This document shows, in pieces, positions 12,056-14,413 of a stretch of 14,413 nt of DNA. The position numbers were made by a program, and so were the translations under genes. The stretch lies in the NCBI GenBank assembly GCA_015520115.1, contig WAQS01000302.1, positions 1 to 14,413 of the forward strand, written 5' to 3'. Below the pieces are notes generated by a model. It was not told where the DNA came from, searched no databases, and saw only the letters and a program-made list of their open reading frames with translations. Numbering within the stretch: the stretch's first letter is position 1; every line of letters starts with the position of its first letter. The stretch comes from Ferroglobus sp. GTDB lineage: Archaea; Halobacteriota; Archaeoglobi; Archaeoglobales; Archaeoglobaceae.

Positions 12056-13291
12056 TCACCTGTCTGCTTCAGGCGGGAAGTAACCCCAACTGCCATAAAT
12101 GGCTTGGAGATCTGCAAGCCTTTCTCCCTTCAGAGATTCCATAAAGCCCTTCAGATACAACCAGCTCGGAGTAACGATCCTCAACCTGTAAGGAGTTGTA
12201 GACTCTCCGTCACTTACGATTGTGAAAAGCAGCGAACCTCTTGAAGCTTCGGTTATCGAAGTGTACTCTCCCTTCGGAAGGACAAGATCTCCGTAAGCTT
12301 CGAAGAAACTACCTCTTATGTCCTTCCTGTCGAAAGCCACGATATCTTCGCTTATGACATCTCCCTCGGGAATGTTGTCAACAAGTTGCCTCAGCATGTT
12401 TATGCTCTGGCTGACTTCGTTAACTCTCACCAGAAACCTTGTGTAACCGTCTCCATCCTCTCCTACGACCATTTCCCAGTCAATTTCATCGTAGGCTTCG
12501 TAAGGCTCAACCTTTCTCACATCGTATTCAACCCCGCATGCTCTGAGGAAAGGCCCGACGACTCCAAGTTTAATCGCCTCTTCCTTGCTTAAAACGCCGA
12601 CATCTTTAAGTCTCGCTATGGTTGTCGGGTTCGTTATGAATATCTTCTCAAACTTCTTGAGCCTGTTTTCTAAGGCGTAGGTCATTCTCTTTATTTTCTG
12701 GAGTGTATCGTTATCAACGTCTCTCCTAACACCTCCCGGAACTATGAAAGAGCCGGTAATTCTTGTTCCGGTAATTCTCGTGATCATCTCGACTATAAAC
12801 TCTCTCACAGCAAACGGATACATGAAACCTGTCGTGTGTCCGAGAAAGACCGCTAAAATTCCAGCATCGTAAAGATGAGTTCCAATTCTGCTTAACTCGG
12901 CAAGTATTGTTCTTATGTACTTGGCTCTTTCCGGAACTTCGATCTCCAAAGCCTCTTCTATAGCCCTAACGTAACCAAGGTTGTAGTTCCCGAAGTCCAT
13001 TATCGAAGGTCTTTCAACAAGAGGGATGTTCTGGATGTACGTCTTATACTCCGCAAGCTTTTCCATGGATCTGTGAACGTAGCCCGGATCTGGAATGACA
13101 TCGGTTATGAAATCCCCCTTTAACCTGAGAATAATCCTCATGTGACCGCTTCCGGGATGTTGAGGTCCAACAAAGACAACAAATTCATCCTTTCTGTAAG
13201 CTTCCTCTACGAATTTCTTCGGAACTGGAATGAAGTACCACTCGTACTCCTTCGGCGGTTCTACTGGAACCTCAATCGAAATTTCCTCCAT
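12056..13291 (-). CDS. fqoD: F420H2:quinone oxidoreductase subunit D (NuoD-like, quinone site)
   Basis: 411 residues, the 49-kDa-type subunit related to the large subunit of NiFe hydrogenases. It forms the quinone-binding cavity with FqoBC and FqoH. Conserved blocks: VFVGPQHPGSGHMRIILRLK (39-58), carrying the quinone-site His; DPGYVHRSMEKLAEYKTYIQ; ERPSIMDFGNYNLGYVRAIE; LAELSRIGTHLYDAGI; IVPGGVRRDV; and a C-terminal ITEASRGSLLF with TPYRLRIVTPSW. Hydrogenase nickel-binding cysteines are absent, as expected. ATG 13291 is chosen over an in-frame ATG 33 bases upstream because GGGAGGTGA precedes it at good spacing; it starts one base after the fqoBC stop. Confidence 0.95.
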   Translation of the reverse strand: MEEISIEVPVEPPKEYEWYFIPVPKKFVEEAYRKDEFVVFVGPQHPGSGHMRIILRLKGDFITDVIPDPGYVHRSMEKLAEYKTYIQNIPLVERPSIMDFGNYNLGYVRAIEEALEIEVPERAKYIRTILAELSRIGTHLYDAGILAVFLGHTTGFMYPFAVREFIVEMITRITGTRITGSFIVPGGVRRDVDNDTLQKIKRMTYALENRLKKFEKIFITNPTTIARLKDVGVLSKEEAIKLGVVGPFLRACGVEYDVRKVEPYEAYDEIDWEMVVGEDGDGYTRFLVRVNEVSQSINMLRQLVDNIPEGDVISEDIVAFDRKDIRGSFFEAYGDLVLPKGEYTSITEASRGSLLFTIVSDGESTTPYRLRIVTPSWLYLKGFMESLKGERLADLQAIYGSWGYFPPEADR

Positions 13292-13292
13292 T

Positions 13293-14363
13293 TCACTCAC
13301 CTCCCACGTAGACGTCCTCTTCAAGCTCGAAGTCCTTCCTCAACGGATATTTAGGCGTGTCTGGAGCGAGTAAGAAGTTCCTCCCCATCCACTCGTTTCC
13401 TTCAAAAACGACTCCAAACAACTCGTGCATTTCCCTCTCCATGTAATCGACGCTCGGGAATATGTCGGCGACGCTCTTTATCTTAGCCTCCTCCCGAGAA
13501 ATTTCGGTTTTGAAGTTAACTATGAGCTTCATCAATTCTTTATTGCTGTAGCTCGAAAGGTGGTACTCAATTATGAATTTCCTCAGATGGGGGACATCTA
13601 TAACGTTCAGAATCTTCACGTGATCGAAACCGAATTCCTTAGCCTTCTCCATAACCTCTCTTACCCTATCAGCTTCGAAGGATGCGCATATTCTGTTTTT
13701 AGCCGTTATAACGACTTTGTTGACAAGATCTCCAAAGTGCCCTCTAATTTTCTCCACGAAAACTCTTCCCTCCTCCCATCTATAACTTCTGTCTCTATCG
13801 ACAACTATCGCAACATTCTTCATCCTTCTCTTCGGGGGTTGCGGAGGAATCTTCTTGACCCTCTTCTTTACCTCCTCAAAAGCTATCGGTTTGAATTTGA
13901 TCGTGTCATCCCACTTTCCGCTGATTATCTCCTCCTGCAAGGCTCTTATAGCTCTGAGCATGCCTTCCGGCGTGGGAGGGCAGCCGGGGATGAAGTACTT
14001 CACCGGCACTATATCGGCTGGGTTAACCATGTGATATCCGTTCCAGAACAAACCACCCCTTAATCCGCAAGCCCCCATCACGATGACAAACTTAGGATCG
14101 GGCATCTGCTCATAAGTCATCTTTAAGACTCTTGCCATCTTCCTCGTTATCGCTCCTTCAACAATTATCAGATTCGTCTGTCTGGAAATTCCGAAGTTCA
14201 GACTTCCAAGTCTCTCTCCATCGTATCCGGCAGCATATCCATGAGCGAGTTCCACACCGCAGCAAGCGGTGACGAGATGCACAGGCCATAGACTGAACTT
14301 GGTGCCCCACCTTTTTATCGGAGAGAGGGGGCCCTTATGAAGGAATTCAATCATCTCATCCAT
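13293..14363 (-). CDS. fqoBC: F420H2:quinone oxidoreductase fused B/C subunit (NuoB-NuoC)
   Basis: 356 residues. Residues 1-165 are NuoB-like, with the four ligands of the N2-type 4Fe-4S cluster: Cys34-Cys35 (TACCGVE), Cys99 (GACGLRGG) and Cys128 (GCPPTPEG). A proline- and lysine-rich linker (about 168-182, KKIPPQPPKRR) leads to a NuoC-like domain (183-356), recognisable by SVADIFPSVDYMEREMHELF (297-316), FGVVFEGN and NFLLAPDTPKYPLRKDFEL. The cluster is the last redox centre before quinone. Archaeoglobus also has a fused BC subunit, whereas Methanosarcina has separate FpoB and FpoC. ATG 14363 has AAAGGAGGGAT upstream; the start overlaps the fqoA end by 8 bases. Confidence 0.95.
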   Translation of the reverse strand: MDEMIEFLHKGPLSPIKRWGTKFSLWPVHLVTACCGVELAHGYAAGYDGERLGSLNFGISRQTNLIIVEGAITRKMARVLKMTYEQMPDPKFVIVMGACGLRGGLFWNGYHMVNPADIVPVKYFIPGCPPTPEGMLRAIRALQEEIISGKWDDTIKFKPIAFEEVKKRVKKIPPQPPKRRMKNVAIVVDRDRSYRWEEGRVFVEKIRGHFGDLVNKVVITAKNRICASFEADRVREVMEKAKEFGFDHVKILNVIDVPHLRKFIIEYHLSSYSNKELMKLIVNFKTEISREEAKIKSVADIFPSVDYMEREMHELFGVVFEGNEWMGRNFLLAPDTPKYPLRKDFELEEDVYVGGE

Positions 14364-14413
14364 AGAAATCCCTCCTTTCAGCCAATTCGTAAGCATAATT
14401 GAACGCGTAATAC
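14356..14413 (-). CDS. fqoA: F420H2:quinone oxidoreductase subunit A (NuoA-like), C-terminal end
   Basis: Only the last 18 codons and the stop are in the window: YYAFNYAYELAERRDFYG, then TGA at 14356-14358. The short aromatic, charged tail fits the cytoplasmic C-terminus of a NuoA-type subunit, and its position before fqoBC matches the A-BC-D-H-I-F order of the Archaeoglobus fqo operon. Identity rests mainly on that context. The frame overlaps the fqoBC start by 8 bases. Confidence 0.65.
   Translation of the reverse strand, partial: YYAFNYAYELAERRDFYG

Noticed and set aside
1..14413. CRISPR array, insertion sequence or viral genes
   Set aside because: No regularly spaced long repeats, transposase, integrase or phage-type genes were seen; the only repeats are the short ones listed.

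Overview
This window looks like a chromosomal segment of a hyperthermophilic euryarchaeon of the Archaeoglobales, probably one of the more AT-rich members such as Ferroglobus or Archaeoglobus profundus. The assignment is an inference from content: an F420H2:quinone oxidoreductase (Fqo) operon with a fused BC subunit, a branched-polyamine gene pair typical of hyperthermophiles, archaeal TATA/BRE-like promoters placed about 26-30 bases before start codons (leaderless genes), and an intron-less archaeal tRNA-Ser without an encoded CCA.

Layout. 1-476 (minus) is the N-terminal part of a DUF1624-type polytopic membrane acyltransferase-like protein running off the left edge. It is divergent from 556-1959 (plus), an unusual MoaD-MoeA fusion for molybdenum/tungsten cofactor synthesis. 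2094-2462 (minus) holds a decayed SpoIIM-like gene with an in-frame stop and no 5' half. 2521-3896 (minus) is a two-gene polyamine operon (AdoMet decarboxylase, then branched-chain polyamine synthase). After a repeat- and hairpin-bearing spacer come cbiA (4161-5441, minus) and a 41-residue Cys-rich protein (5466-5591, minus). The spacer 5592-5707 carries a cluster of GTTTAC/GTAAAC palindromes and separates these from a divergent winged-helix regulator (5708-5974, plus) and a siroheme-type/ferredoxin protein (6021-6620, plus). A small membrane protein (6582-6857, minus) overlaps the end of that gene tail to tail. tRNA-Ser(GGA) lies at 7026-7108 (minus), followed by an Lrp/AsnC regulator with a C-terminal zinc-ribbon/TRASH-like tail (7151-7657, minus), divergent from a NIF3-like protein and a YfcE/MJ0936-type phosphoesterase (7740-9031, plus).

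The right third (9125-14413, minus) is the distal half of the fqo operon in transcription order A (partial), BC, D, H, I, F. The genes are tightly packed, mostly with overlapping or abutting ends and strong Shine-Dalgarno sequences. FqoF would take electrons from F420H2. FqoI, BC and D pass them through FeS clusters to the quinone site by FqoH, and the pumping subunits lie upstream, outside the window.

Most of the window is ordinary core metabolism. The points most worth a second look are the internal Gly-Gly of the MoaD-MoeA fusion, the palindrome array in front of the small regulator together with its siroheme-like and Cys-rich neighbours, the doubled ferredoxin domain of FqoI, and the SpoIIM remnant.
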